Assembly: GCA_016872975.1 (NCBI GenBank)
Contig: VGYL01000003.1
Coordinates: 1-37,135 of the forward strand
Source: Planctomycetota bacterium
GTDB lineage: Bacteria; Planctomycetota; Phycisphaerae; Sedimentisphaerales; Anaerobacaceae
Length of the DNA: 37,135 nt
Direction: 5' to 3'
This document shows, one piece after another, positions 23,518 to 32,374 of the stretch. The position numbers and the translations under genes are program-made. The notes beneath the pieces were generated by a model that was not told the DNA's origin, made no database searches, and saw only the letters and a list, made by a program, of their open reading frames with translations. Position 1 is the first letter of the stretch. Every line of letters starts with the position of its first letter.

Positions 23518-24000
23518 TCACCGCTTGCCCTTGCTGTTGATATCGTCGCCGGTGCCGAACTGCCGGTCCGGGCCGGCCGAGATCAACTCCGGAAAGGTAT
23601 TCCCCGCCACATAGATATAGTCCATCACGGTCCCCCAGGGGTCGCGCAGCGACCGGGCGTCCGCGAGCCCGCCGTCGCTTTGGACCAGCGCGGGGTCAAG
23701 CTTCTCGAGGATCTGCCGTGCGGCCGGCACCGAACGCAGCTCCTGGACCATCAGGGTCATGTGCGCCAGGGCATTGGCGGCATTGCGCTCCGGCTGCGGC
23801 GGAAACTGCCCCTTGAACTCGTAGTACTCGCGCAGCGCACCGCCGACGACGGCGAAGGCATTGCGCACCACATTCTCCTTCGCCTGACTCTCCACGCGCA
23901 GCGTCACCGTGACCACGAGGGCGGCCAGGGCCATGATGACGCCCAGCACGACCAGGATCTCCACGAGTGTCACGCCGCCGTTATGTTTCGGGTCCGTCAT
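23518..24000 (-). CDS. gspG: GspG-like pseudopilin, short form
   Basis: 160 aa, close to the canonical major pseudopilin length. The ATG chosen has GGGAG at about 6 nt. Prepilin signal KHNGGVTLVEILVVLGVIMAL with Glu at +5. The middle has a typical GspG pattern, ALREYYEFKGQFPPQPE, and the tail ISAGPDRQFGTGDDI matches the calcium-binding C-terminal loop of GspG (S-A-G-P-D-x-x-F-G-T-x-D-D-I). This is the best candidate for the major shaft subunit, although its two larger relatives immediately upstream share the tail. Confidence 0.8.
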   Translation of the reverse strand: MTDPKHNGGVTLVEILVVLGVIMALAALVVTVTLRVESQAKENVVRNAFAVVGGALREYYEFKGQFPPQPERNAANALAHMTLMVQELRSVPAARQILEKLDPALVQSDGGLADARSLRDPWGTVMDYIYVAGNTFPELISAGPDRQFGTGDDINSKGKR

Positions 24001-24027
24001 GCGCTGCTCCCGCGCCACCCCGCGCGG

Positions 24028-24945
24028 CTATCGTCCAAAATTGCGGATATCGTCGTCCGTGCCGTAAAGCCCGTCGGCGCCGGCCGAGATCAACAGATAG
24101 GAATCCGGCCGGTACGGCCAAGGCCGCGCCTGCACCCGCGGGTCGCGGATGGACTCGTAGAAGTACTGGAACCCCGGCGCGACCAGATCCGGCAGGAACT
24201 GGTGCTGGCGCCGCAGGTTGGCCGGTTTCAGACCGTCGGCCACCCGGCCCAGGCCGACCAGCGGCGCGTTGTCCCGCGCGCAATAGATGCTCGCGTCCGC
24301 GGCCGCCGGATCGTGAAGCTTGCTCGCGACATTGGCCCGAAAGTAGAGAATCGGCGTTCCCGGACTGACCATCTTGCCGTCGGGCATCTGGATCTTCCGG
24401 TCGCCGACACTGAAGACATCGCACAACACGTACGTGCGGGCGGCCAACGGCTGGGCAGTCACGAAGAGCCCGTCCTGCGCGCCCCCCCCGCTCCAACTGA
24501 GCATGAAGGGGTTGACGATCTCCGCCTCCACGTACCGGCCCCGGCGCTTGTCCAAGGTGACCGAGGCCGGATTCGCCTTCAGGGGGTCATACGTGGCCGG
24601 GCCATTGTTGCGGTCCAGGCCGTCCGCCCGCCACGCGGAATCCGGATGGAACCCCAGCAGGTCCCAGCCCAGCAACGCCTCCGCCAGTTTCTGCGCGCCG
24701 CAGTAGTCCTGCCGGCCGCCCGGGAGGGTCGGATTCCACCAGCTCGACGGCGGGTAGTCCCCATAATCGCTGCGGAAGGCCGCCAGTCCGAGTTCGATCG
24801 ACGTGAACTGGGCCTTCTGCTTGGTCTCCTTGGCCATCTTCTGCACCGTCTGCACCGCCGGCAGCAGCAGACCCACCAGCAGCGCAATGATGCCGACCAC
24901 GACCAGGATCTCGATCACTGTCAGGCCTGACGTTCTCGTTTTCAC
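24028..24945 (-). CDS. Large GspG-like pseudopilin, paralogue 2
   Basis: 305 aa from a GTG with AAGAGGA at 5-6 nt. Prepilin signal RTSGLTVIEILVVVGIIALLVGLLLP, Glu at +5. It shares with the next upstream gene the blocks FRSDYGDYPPS, YCGAQKLAEALLGWDLLGFHPDS and DGLD, and a tail LISAGADGLYGTDDDIRNF. The two are about twice the length of a normal GspG, with a domain inserted between the pilin helix and the calcium-loop tail. They are probably structural subunits of the same filament or alternative tips. Exact role unknown. Confidence 0.78.
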   Translation of the reverse strand: MKTRTSGLTVIEILVVVGIIALLVGLLLPAVQTVQKMAKETKQKAQFTSIELGLAAFRSDYGDYPPSSWWNPTLPGGRQDYCGAQKLAEALLGWDLLGFHPDSAWRADGLDRNNGPATYDPLKANPASVTLDKRRGRYVEAEIVNPFMLSWSGGGAQDGLFVTAQPLAARTYVLCDVFSVGDRKIQMPDGKMVSPGTPILYFRANVASKLHDPAAADASIYCARDNAPLVGLGRVADGLKPANLRRQHQFLPDLVAPGFQYFYESIRDPRVQARPWPYRPDSYLLISAGADGLYGTDDDIRNFGR

Positions 24946-25075
24946 GATATTCCTCTTTCCATGTCGAGGTGATGACTCCGGAGCCGTCCTTTGCCTTCCT
25001 CGACGGCTCGATCCAAGCAAGACATCCGCGGCGTCGCGCCGGCGCATCTGCCGCGCCCGCCGGGGAGACCCAGTG

Positions 25076-25990
25076 CTACTCCCGGTACTTCCACTCGAAG
25101 TTGCAGATGTCGTCTGCCGTGCCGTATTCGTTGTCCCAGCCGGCGGAGATCAGGATGAACGTGTCCGCCCGGAAAGGACGCATGGTGGTGCTGATCTGCG
25201 TGCTGCGGACATTGCGATAGAACCGCGCCGGATCGGCCATCTTGTGCACACTCCCCGCCTGGCCCGTCGCCCCGCTCGTCTGCCAGGGCTTGCCAAGCTG
25301 GACCAGGTCGTGATTGTCCCAGTAGTTGTAGATGTTGCCCCGGCTGTCCGCCCGGGTCATGGCACTGACGAAGTTCGGGTCGTGGTAGCTGTTGGCCGTA
25401 TCCGCCCGATAATAGAGGATCGGCATGCCGGTCTTCTCGCCGGACCGCATCTGGCGGGCGTACACATCGCACAGCACGAAGGTGTTCGGAAGGTACTGGC
25501 CGACGTTACCGGTGCCGTAGATATCCTGCAACCGCCAGGCATTCGCGTTCTCCGCCTGCAGGAAGGGGCCTTTGCGAGCCTTGAGATTGTTGTCGCGGAG
25601 AGCCGGCGTCAGCGCGTCGATATTCACCGGGTACAGGAGCTGGTTCGCGGCATCGAGACCGTCGCGACGAAAGACGGAACTCGTGTGGAAGCCGAGCAGG
25701 TCCTTGCCCATCAGAGCCTCGCAGAGTTTCATCGAGCCGCAGTACGGCGCGCCGGTGGGATCCAGCGCGGTAGAAGGCGGATAGCCGTCGAATTCGTTGT
25801 TGAACAGCTCGACGGCCGCGTTGATGGCGTTGAACTGCGCCTTCTGCTGCACGTCCCGGGCGTAGCGGCGGACCTTGTTGAGCGCCGGCACCATCAGTCC
25901 GATCAGGATCACGATGATGCTCATTACGGTCAGCAGTTCCACAATGGTGAACGCCCTTTTCTTTCTGGCTTGGCTCACGGTCGGTTTCAT
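25076..25990 (-). CDS. Large GspG-like pseudopilin, paralogue 1
   Basis: 304 aa, ATG with AAGGAG upstream. Prepilin signal KKRAFTIVELLTVMSIIVILIGLMVP, cleaved after Ala, Glu at +5. Shares FNNEFDGYPPS, YCGSMKLCEALMGKDLLGFHTSS and the tail LISAGWDNEYGTADDICNF with its neighbour, from which it is separated by 130 nt. It contains several Cys, unusual for exported pilins unless disulphides form. First of the pseudopilin series, following the GspF-type gene. Confidence 0.78.
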   Translation of the reverse strand: MKPTVSQARKKRAFTIVELLTVMSIIVILIGLMVPALNKVRRYARDVQQKAQFNAINAAVELFNNEFDGYPPSTALDPTGAPYCGSMKLCEALMGKDLLGFHTSSVFRRDGLDAANQLLYPVNIDALTPALRDNNLKARKGPFLQAENANAWRLQDIYGTGNVGQYLPNTFVLCDVYARQMRSGEKTGMPILYYRADTANSYHDPNFVSAMTRADSRGNIYNYWDNHDLVQLGKPWQTSGATGQAGSVHKMADPARFYRNVRSTQISTTMRPFRADTFILISAGWDNEYGTADDICNFEWKYRE

Positions 25991-26043
25991 GGTCTTCTCC
26001 TTCTTTTCAGATGCACCTTCTTGGATCGTGGGGAATCGTTCGC

Positions 26044-27297
26044 TTACCCAGCGGCACTGAGGCTGGTAATCACCTGGATCATCGGCAAGAACACCGCCAG
26101 CACGATGACCATCACCGTGCTGCCGAGCACGAGAATGATGATCGGCTCGAGCATGGACATGAGACTGCCGACGAGCACGTCCACCTGCTCGTCGTACTGA
26201 TCGGCCACTTTCAGCAGCATCTTGTCCAAATCGCCCGTCTCCTCGCCGACGGCCACCATATTGGCGACCAGCAGGTCCACCGTCTTGGAGGCCCGCAGGG
26301 GTCCCGCGAAGGTGTCGCCCTGGCGAATGGAGTTGTGGACGTTGGCGAGCATTTTCGCGTAGACTTCGTTGCCGGCGGTCTCGCGGGTCACGTTGATGGC
26401 GTCGAGAATGGGCACGCCGGCGCTGATCAGCGTACCGAGCGTCCGGGTCCAGCGGGTGATCGAGATCTTGCTCGTCAACTGCCCGATGACCGGCAGCTTC
26501 AAGTTGATGGTGTCCAGCACGAACCGGCCCGGCTGGGTCTTGCGCACGAGGCGTAGAAAAAGGACAAAGCCGAAGGGAACGCCGCTGAGCACGGCCCAGC
26601 CATAGCGATGGGCAATCCAGTCGCTGATGGCCAGCACGGTCGTCGTCACGGGATTGAGCTTGCCGCCGACCATTTCCTGGAGCACGCCCTGGAAGGTGGG
26701 GATCACGAACGTCATCAGGCCCAGCACGATGCCGAAGGCCGCCGTCATCACGACGATCGGGTAGATCATGGCCCCTTTGACGCGTCCCTTCAACCGAATG
26801 GCCTTCTCCTTGAAGTCGGCGATACGGGCGAGGATCAGATCCAGCACGCCGCCGGCCTCTCCGGCGGCCACCATGTTGATGAACAGCCGGTCGAAGGCCC
26901 GCGGGTACTTGGCAAAGGCCTCGGAGAGGGTCGAGCCGCCCTCGATGTCGTCGCAGACGTAGCCGATGATCCGCTTGAAGCTGCCGGCCTTCTGCTGCTC
27001 TTCGAGAATACGCAACGACCGCAGAATCGGCAGACCCGCGTCCTGGAGGGTCGAGAGCTGCCGGGCGAACTGGGTGACGTACTTGACCTTGACCTTGGCG
27101 CCCGCCCCCCGCCGCCGCACGGGTTTGGCGCCCGCTTTCGCCGCCCCGCCTTTGACCGCCCCTTTCGGGCGGACTTTCGTGGGGAAATACCCCATGGTGC
27201 GGATCTTGCTGATCGCCTCTTTTTCGCTGAGGGCCTCGATTTCGTCCTTGATTTCCACGCCCTGGGAATCGAGCGCCACATACTGAAAGACGGGCAT
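26044..27297 (-). CDS. gspF: GspF/PilC-type inner-membrane platform protein
   Basis: 417 aa, normal length. N-terminal VFQYVALDSQGVEIKDEIEA is the usual opening, followed by a Lys/Ala/Gly-rich linker (about 45-70) and two T2SSF domains: FARQLSTLQDAGLPILRSL with ALDLILARIADF, and TRTLGTLISAGVPILDAI with MLLKVADQYDEQV. Membrane segments are near residues 175-200, 220-240 and 385-410. It anchors the assembly ATPase to the membrane and turns ATP hydrolysis into pilin extraction. It lies between the second ATPase and the pseudopilins. Confidence 0.92.
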   Translation of the reverse strand: MPVFQYVALDSQGVEIKDEIEALSEKEAISKIRTMGYFPTKVRPKGAVKGGAAKAGAKPVRRRGAGAKVKVKYVTQFARQLSTLQDAGLPILRSLRILEEQQKAGSFKRIIGYVCDDIEGGSTLSEAFAKYPRAFDRLFINMVAAGEAGGVLDLILARIADFKEKAIRLKGRVKGAMIYPIVVMTAAFGIVLGLMTFVIPTFQGVLQEMVGGKLNPVTTTVLAISDWIAHRYGWAVLSGVPFGFVLFLRLVRKTQPGRFVLDTINLKLPVIGQLTSKISITRWTRTLGTLISAGVPILDAINVTRETAGNEVYAKMLANVHNSIRQGDTFAGPLRASKTVDLLVANMVAVGEETGDLDKMLLKVADQYDEQVDVLVGSLMSMLEPIIILVLGSTVMVIVLAVFLPMIQVITSLSAAG

Positions 27298-27358
27298 TAT
27301 CCTACCTCACTTTCACGCTGTCTATTCCCACTCACCGGATCGGGTCCCCGGGGACCCC

Positions 27359-29125
27359 TTAGCCCTCGATCATCGTCTCTTTCGAGATTTCATCGATCGT
27401 GGTAATGCCATCGTAGATCGCGATCAGACCGTTGTCGCGAAGCTGCCTCATGCCGGTCTTCTGGGCCGCCACGCGCAAGACGTTGGTCGAAGCGCGATTC
27501 ATGACCAACTCGCGGATTTCGTCGTTGAACACCATTATTTCGAAGATGCCGACTCGGCCCTTGTAGCCGGTGCCGTTGCACTTGCTGCACCCGCGGCCGT
27601 AATAGAATCTCTTGCCCTTGATCTCTTCCACCGTCAAGCGCAGATCCTTAAGCTGCGCCTCGTCCGGCTGAAAGGCTGTCTTGCAGTTCGCGCAGATCCG
27701 CCGCACCAGGCGCTGGCTCACGATTCCCTCGATGGTCGCGGTCAAGAGGAAGGGCTCGACCCCCAAATCCAGCAGACGGGCAATCGTGCTGGGGGCGTCG
27801 TTCGTGTGCAGCGTGGTGAACACCAAGTGGCCGGTCAGCGAAGCCTGGGCGGCGATTTCCGCCGTCTCCAGGTCACGAATCTCACCGACGAGGATGATAT
27901 CCGGGTCCTGCCGCAGGATAGACCGCAGACACCGGGCAAACGTCAGGCCGATGTCGGGTTTCATCTGGACCTGGATCATGCCGTCCATATCGTATTCGAC
28001 GGGGTCCTCGGTCGTGATGATCTTGCTGTCGATCGTGTTGAGTTCGTTGAGGGCCGAGTACAGCGTCGTGGTTTTGCCGCAGCCGGTGGGGCCGGTGACG
28101 ATAACGATACCGTTCGGCTTGTTGATCAGCAGACGGATCGTCTTGATGTCGTTGGGCCGCAGACCTAGTTTCTCCAAGTCGAAGCTCACCTGGCTGCGGT
28201 CCAGAACGCGCAACACGACGCTCTCGCCGAACATCGTCGGCAAAACGCTGACGCGCAGGTCCACCGGACTGCCCTGCACCGTCAGCGAGATGCGGCCGTC
28301 CTGAGGCAGACGCCGCTCGGCAATATCGAGGCTCGCCATAACTTTGATGCGGGAACTCAACGCCGCCGCGATGTACTTCGGCGGCGGGATCATCTCATAC
28401 AGCACGCCGTCGATCCGGTACCGCATCTTGTACTCGGTCTCGAACGGCTCGAAATGGATATCGGACGCCTTGTCGCGAATCGCCTGCAGCAGAACGAGGT
28501 TCAGCAGTTTCTTGACCGGGTTGGACTCCGAAAGCTCCTTCAACTCATCCAGGTCGATACTTGTGTTTCTACCGTCAAATTCGGCCAGAAACGCATCCGA
28601 CTGAATCTCGTCGATCAGTTCGGTGATGTTGTCGTCCTGCTTGGTCTCGTAGTATTTTGTCAGCGCGGCCTCCAGGCTGTCACGATCGGTCATCTTGGCC
28701 GTCACGGTAAAGCCCATCAGCGTGCGCAAGTCATCCGTCGCACGGAAGTTATCGACATTATCGAGCGCCACCGTCAGCTCGTTCTTCTCCTTGTTGTATC
28801 CGATGGGAAGGATATGATAGGTCTTGGCCATCTGGGCCGGCACCTTCTCGATGGTCTCGGCGGCGATGTCCAAGCCGTCAATGCTGGTGTATTCCATGCC
28901 GCGCTTGGCCGCCAAGGCGATCTGGAGTTCGGTCTCGCTCACTAACCCCAGCTCCAAGAAGATCTGCCCGATGCGGACATTCCCCCCGCGCTGCTTCTGC
29001 ACCTCCAGGCATTCGTGGACCTTCTCCCGGCTCAGGACGCCCATTTTCATGAGAATTCTGCCCAAAGGCCGGCCGCGGAGTTGTTCGACGGGCGGGAGCT
29101 TATCGAATGCCTTTGTCTTTCCCAT
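27359..29125 (-). CDS. gspE: GspE/PilB-type assembly ATPase 2
   Basis: 588 aa from an ATG with AGGGTGA about 6 nt upstream. The N-terminal MshEN-type region (about 17-110) has the repeated helix pattern LGRILMKMGVLSREKVHECL and IGQIFLELGLVSETELQIAL, a fold that in some homologues binds cyclic di-GMP. ATPase domain: Walker A GPTGCGKT 345-352, Asp box TTEDPVEYDMDG, Walker B IILVGEIRDLETAEIA, His box TGHLVFTTLHTNDAPS. A zinc knuckle C-x2-C (CANC) and C-x2-C (CSKC) lies near the C-terminus. It powers pilin polymerisation. It has its own promoter. Confidence 0.93.
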   Translation of the reverse strand: MGKTKAFDKLPPVEQLRGRPLGRILMKMGVLSREKVHECLEVQKQRGGNVRIGQIFLELGLVSETELQIALAAKRGMEYTSIDGLDIAAETIEKVPAQMAKTYHILPIGYNKEKNELTVALDNVDNFRATDDLRTLMGFTVTAKMTDRDSLEAALTKYYETKQDDNITELIDEIQSDAFLAEFDGRNTSIDLDELKELSESNPVKKLLNLVLLQAIRDKASDIHFEPFETEYKMRYRIDGVLYEMIPPPKYIAAALSSRIKVMASLDIAERRLPQDGRISLTVQGSPVDLRVSVLPTMFGESVVLRVLDRSQVSFDLEKLGLRPNDIKTIRLLINKPNGIVIVTGPTGCGKTTTLYSALNELNTIDSKIITTEDPVEYDMDGMIQVQMKPDIGLTFARCLRSILRQDPDIILVGEIRDLETAEIAAQASLTGHLVFTTLHTNDAPSTIARLLDLGVEPFLLTATIEGIVSQRLVRRICANCKTAFQPDEAQLKDLRLTVEEIKGKRFYYGRGCSKCNGTGYKGRVGIFEIMVFNDEIRELVMNRASTNVLRVAAQKTGMRQLRDNGLIAIYDGITTIDEISKETMIEG

Positions 29126-29165
29126 CGCGATCACCCTTAAAGACCCGATAATCCAGTACGCTTGC

Positions 29166-29193
29166 ATTGTAGCAAAGTAAACAATGATGGCAA
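29166..29193 (-). promoter_or_regulatory. Promoter of the second gspE gene
   Basis: TTGCCA and TACAAT separated by 16 nt; start predicted near 29159, leaving a leader of about 33 nt. Two copies of AATGAGACA (minus-strand complement TGTCTCATT) at 29205-29213 and 29221-29229, 16 bp apart, lie just upstream of the -35 box and could be activator sites. Confidence 0.5.
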
Positions 29194-29339
29194 AGAAAAT
29201 TATGAATGAGACATCTGGTTAATGAGACACCGCCAAACGCCCCAAAACGGCGGGTACGCCGTGGGTGCCCATCATGGGATGGTACTGTCCCGTCCCCCGC
29301 CTCCATAAACCCCCGCCGCAGGTAGGAGTTCCCGGGCCC

Positions 29340-30491
29340 TTACGTCTTGAGGATCGGCCCGAGATCTTCCAGCTCCTTGGCCGCTTCGTCGGCCTTCTTC
29401 TTCATCTTGCCCTTGGCGCCACTGATCTTGTTCACCGCCTTCTGCTGCAGGGCGCCCGGCTGGCGGCCCTTCTCCAACATGCTCTCGAGGGTAATCTTGC
29501 CCGCGTCGTAGAGGCTCCACAGGTGCTCATCCAGCAACTGCATACCGAGTTTCTTGCCTGTCTGGATGCTCGAATCGATACGATACGTCTTGTTCTCGCG
29601 GATCAGGTTGGCGATGGCGGGCGTGACGACCATGAACTCATAGGCGGCACAGCGGCCGCGTCCGGTCGCCAGCGGACAAAGCTCCTGGCTCAGAACCGCG
29701 ATCAGGTTACCGCTGAGCTGCGTGCGGATCTGCTCCTGCTGCTCGGTCGGGAACACGTCGATGATACGGTTGACCGTCCCGGCGGCGCTGGTCGTGTGGA
29801 CCGTACTAAACACCAGGTGTCCCGTTTCCGCGGCACGAATCGCGTTACTGATGGTCTCCAAGTCGCGCAATTCGCCGACCAGAACCACGTCCGGGTCCAT
29901 ACGGAGCACGCGCCGCAGCGCCTCGGCAAAGCTGGGCACATCGACGCCGACCTCGCGCTGATTGATGATCGACTTCTTGTGGGGGTGATAGTACTCGATC
30001 GGGTCTTCGACCGTCACGATATGCCGGTCGAAATTCTCATTGATGTAGCTGATCATGGTGGCGAGGGTGGTCGTTTTTCCGCTGCCCGTAGGCCCGGTAA
30101 CCAGAAAAAGACCGCGGGGCCGTCGGCACAGGGCCGCGCAGATCTTCGGCAGACCGATCTCCTCGAAGGTGAGGATCTTATAAGGGATTTGCCGCAAGAC
30201 GATGGAGACATTGCCTTTTTGCTTGAACACGGAGACGCGGAAGCGGGCGGCCTCACCGAAGGCAAAGCCAAAGTCCGTACCGCCTTCCTCCTGGAGCTCC
30301 TGCTGGCAGCGGTCCGGCGCGATGCTCTTCATCAGGGCCATGGCGTCGTCCGGCTCGATGACCTTCGTCTCCAGGGACCGTAGGCTGCCGTCGATCCGCA
30401 ACACCGGCGGCCGCCCCACACTGATATGAATGTCGGAAGCCCCCTGCGTGACGCACGCCTGGAGGAGTCGATCCATGTTCAAAGTGCCCAT
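29340..30491 (-). CDS. pilT: PilT-type retraction ATPase
   Basis: 383 aa from an ATG with AGGGGTGA upstream. Hexameric ATPase that depolymerises type IV pili. N-terminal PAS-like domain (GASDIHISVGRPPVLRIDG, 17-35); Walker A GPTGSGKT 133-140; VTVEDPIEY; VVLVGELRDLETISNAI; and the PilT-typed ETGHLVFSTVHTTSAAGTVNRIID. The C-terminal 30 residues are an unusual Lys/Ala/Glu-rich tail (GKMKKKADEAAKELEDLG). Its presence argues that the system makes retractable pili rather than only a type II pseudopilus, unless PilT drives pseudopilus disassembly. It sits between two assembly ATPases. Confidence 0.92.
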   Translation of the reverse strand: MGTLNMDRLLQACVTQGASDIHISVGRPPVLRIDGSLRSLETKVIEPDDAMALMKSIAPDRCQQELQEEGGTDFGFAFGEAARFRVSVFKQKGNVSIVLRQIPYKILTFEEIGLPKICAALCRRPRGLFLVTGPTGSGKTTTLATMISYINENFDRHIVTVEDPIEYYHPHKKSIINQREVGVDVPSFAEALRRVLRMDPDVVLVGELRDLETISNAIRAAETGHLVFSTVHTTSAAGTVNRIIDVFPTEQQEQIRTQLSGNLIAVLSQELCPLATGRGRCAAYEFMVVTPAIANLIRENKTYRIDSSIQTGKKLGMQLLDEHLWSLYDAGKITLESMLEKGRQPGALQQKAVNKISGAKGKMKKKADEAAKELEDLGPILKT

Positions 30492-30567
30492 CTTGTTGTC
30501 ACCCCTAAACTTGCCATGGCCGTCTTCCCCCGGGCGACCCCGTGTCTGCCTTTCCGAAAAGCCGGCG

Positions 30568-32310
30568 TCATTCCGTGATAACCCCCTCAATCTGCGCGGT
30601 GCTCGAGACCTCCTGGGGCGTCGAAATGCCTTTGAAGACCTTGAGGACCCCGTCCTCGGCCAGCGTTCGCATCCCGCTGGCCTTTGCCACCATCCGCAAC
30701 TCACCGGTGGCCGCCCTCTTGTACGCCAATTCCCGCAGCTCGTTATTCATCTCGACCATCTCGAAAATGGCGAGCCGGCCCTTGTAGCCCGTGTTGTGAC
30801 AGGCCGGGCAACCAAGCCCCTTATACACCGGCCGCTTCTTGGTCTCCGCCGGATCGATTCCCAGGAGCCGCAAATGCTGGGGATTCGGGTTCTCATCCAC
30901 GGCCTTGCATTTCTTGCAGATCACGCGGATCAGCCGCTGGGCCATGATGGCCTGAATCGAGCTGGCCACCAGGAAGGGTTTGACCCCCATATCGATCAGA
31001 CGGGTGATCGCACTGCACGCGTCGTTGGTGTGCAGGGTACTGAACACCAGGTGTCCCGTCAGAGCGGCCTGGATGGCGATGTTGGCGACTTCGTGGTCGC
31101 GAATTTCGCCGACGAGGATGATATTCGGCGCCTGACGCAACATGGCACGCAGAATGAGATCGAATTTCAGGCCGATTTCTTCCTTGACCTGGCACTGGTT
31201 CATGCCCGCGAACATGTATTCCACCGGATCTTCGGCGGTAATGATCTTCTTGTCCGGCTTGTTCAGCTCCTGCAGCGCGGCGTACAGCGTCGTGGTCTTG
31301 CCGCTGCCGGTCGGCCCGGTCACGAGGAAGATGCCGTTGGGCCGCTTGATGATCTGTTGGAACATCTCATAGTTGTCTTGCTCGAAGCCGAGCGATTCGA
31401 TGCCGATGTTGACGGCATCCGGCCGCAAAATACGCAGCACCACGCTGGGACCGTGGACGCCCGGCAGGGAGGAAACGCGAAAATCGATGTCCGAGCCGGC
31501 AATCATCCGCTTGATACGGCCGTCCTGCGGCAGCCGCTTCTCGGCGATGTCCATGCCCGAGAGAATCTTGAAACGCGTCACCAGCGGCGCCTGCATGTTC
31601 TTGGGAATGTTGTCCTTCTCGAGGCAGACGCCGTCGACGCGATAGCGGATGCGGACCCGATCGGCCATCGGCTCGATGTGAATATCGCTGGCCCGCATGT
31701 GGTAGGCAGTATCGATAATGAGGTTCACGAGCCGAATGATGGGGCCTTCATTGGCGTCGCCCGACGCCTGGGCCCGCTCAGCCAGTTCCGCCACGGTGAT
31801 ATCGACACTGTGCTTGATGCCCTCGATGGTGTCCTTGACGTTCTTCCAGGCGTCGTCCTTGCTCTGAACATCGGCCTTGTCCTCCAGGGAGGTCTCGATG
31901 TAGGCGCGGATCTTCTTCGGATTGGCGACGTGATACTCCAGCTCCTTGTTGAGGCGAAGCCGGACCGAGTCCATCATGTCCAGATCCATCGGGTCGCTGA
32001 TGACCAGCGTCAGACGGCCGTTGTTGACGCTCAGCGGCAGGATATTGTGCCGCTTGATGAGGTCCTCGGGCACGATCTTGGTGGCGTCGGGCGGGATGGT
32101 CACGTCATCGAGGTTGACGTACTTGAGGCCGAATTGCTTGGCAATGGCCTTGGCCAACATATCCTCATTGATCAGGCCGAGATCGAGCAGGACCTGGCCC
32201 AGGCGCTTGTTGCTCGACTTGGCCGTCTTGATCGCGTTAATCAACGCCTGCTTTTCGACCAACCCTGCCTTGAAGAGGATTTCCCCTAAGTGCATGCGTT
32301 GTTTGGTCAT
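30568..32310 (-). CDS. GspE/PilB-type assembly ATPase 1
   Basis: 580 aa. Same architecture as the second GspE: N-terminal MshEN-like repeats (LGEILFKAGLVEKQALINAI and LGQVLLDLGLINEDMLAKAI), Walker A GPTGSGKT 332-339, ITAEDPVEYMFAG, IILVGEIRDHEVANIA, His box TGHLVFSTLHTNDACS, and zinc knuckles CKKC and CPAC. Sequence differs throughout, so the two are old paralogues, not a recent duplication. First gene of the cluster, behind the best promoter in the window. GAGGT lies 5 nt before its ATG. Confidence 0.92.
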   Translation of the reverse strand: MTKQRMHLGEILFKAGLVEKQALINAIKTAKSSNKRLGQVLLDLGLINEDMLAKAIAKQFGLKYVNLDDVTIPPDATKIVPEDLIKRHNILPLSVNNGRLTLVISDPMDLDMMDSVRLRLNKELEYHVANPKKIRAYIETSLEDKADVQSKDDAWKNVKDTIEGIKHSVDITVAELAERAQASGDANEGPIIRLVNLIIDTAYHMRASDIHIEPMADRVRIRYRVDGVCLEKDNIPKNMQAPLVTRFKILSGMDIAEKRLPQDGRIKRMIAGSDIDFRVSSLPGVHGPSVVLRILRPDAVNIGIESLGFEQDNYEMFQQIIKRPNGIFLVTGPTGSGKTTTLYAALQELNKPDKKIITAEDPVEYMFAGMNQCQVKEEIGLKFDLILRAMLRQAPNIILVGEIRDHEVANIAIQAALTGHLVFSTLHTNDACSAITRLIDMGVKPFLVASSIQAIMAQRLIRVICKKCKAVDENPNPQHLRLLGIDPAETKKRPVYKGLGCPACHNTGYKGRLAIFEMVEMNNELRELAYKRAATGELRMVAKASGMRTLAEDGVLKVFKGISTPQEVSSTAQIEGVITE

Positions 32311-32344
32311 ACGAACCTCATGTGCTGCGATTACAGGTCTGTAT

Positions 32345-32374
32345 ATTATATCACATTGAGACCGGACCTGTCAA
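32345..32374 (-). promoter_or_regulatory. Consensus promoter of the pilus/secretion cluster
   Basis: TTGACA and TATAAT, both perfect, separated by 18 nt. Start near 32338 with a 28-nt leader to the first ATPase gene. The -35 box is inside the last codons of cinA and the -10 box just past its stop. Confidence 0.8.

Noticed and set aside
21436-24930. 1164-codon plus-strand frame
   Set aside because: Runs antisense through four pseudopilin genes and through a dispersed repeat, so it cannot be a single real protein.
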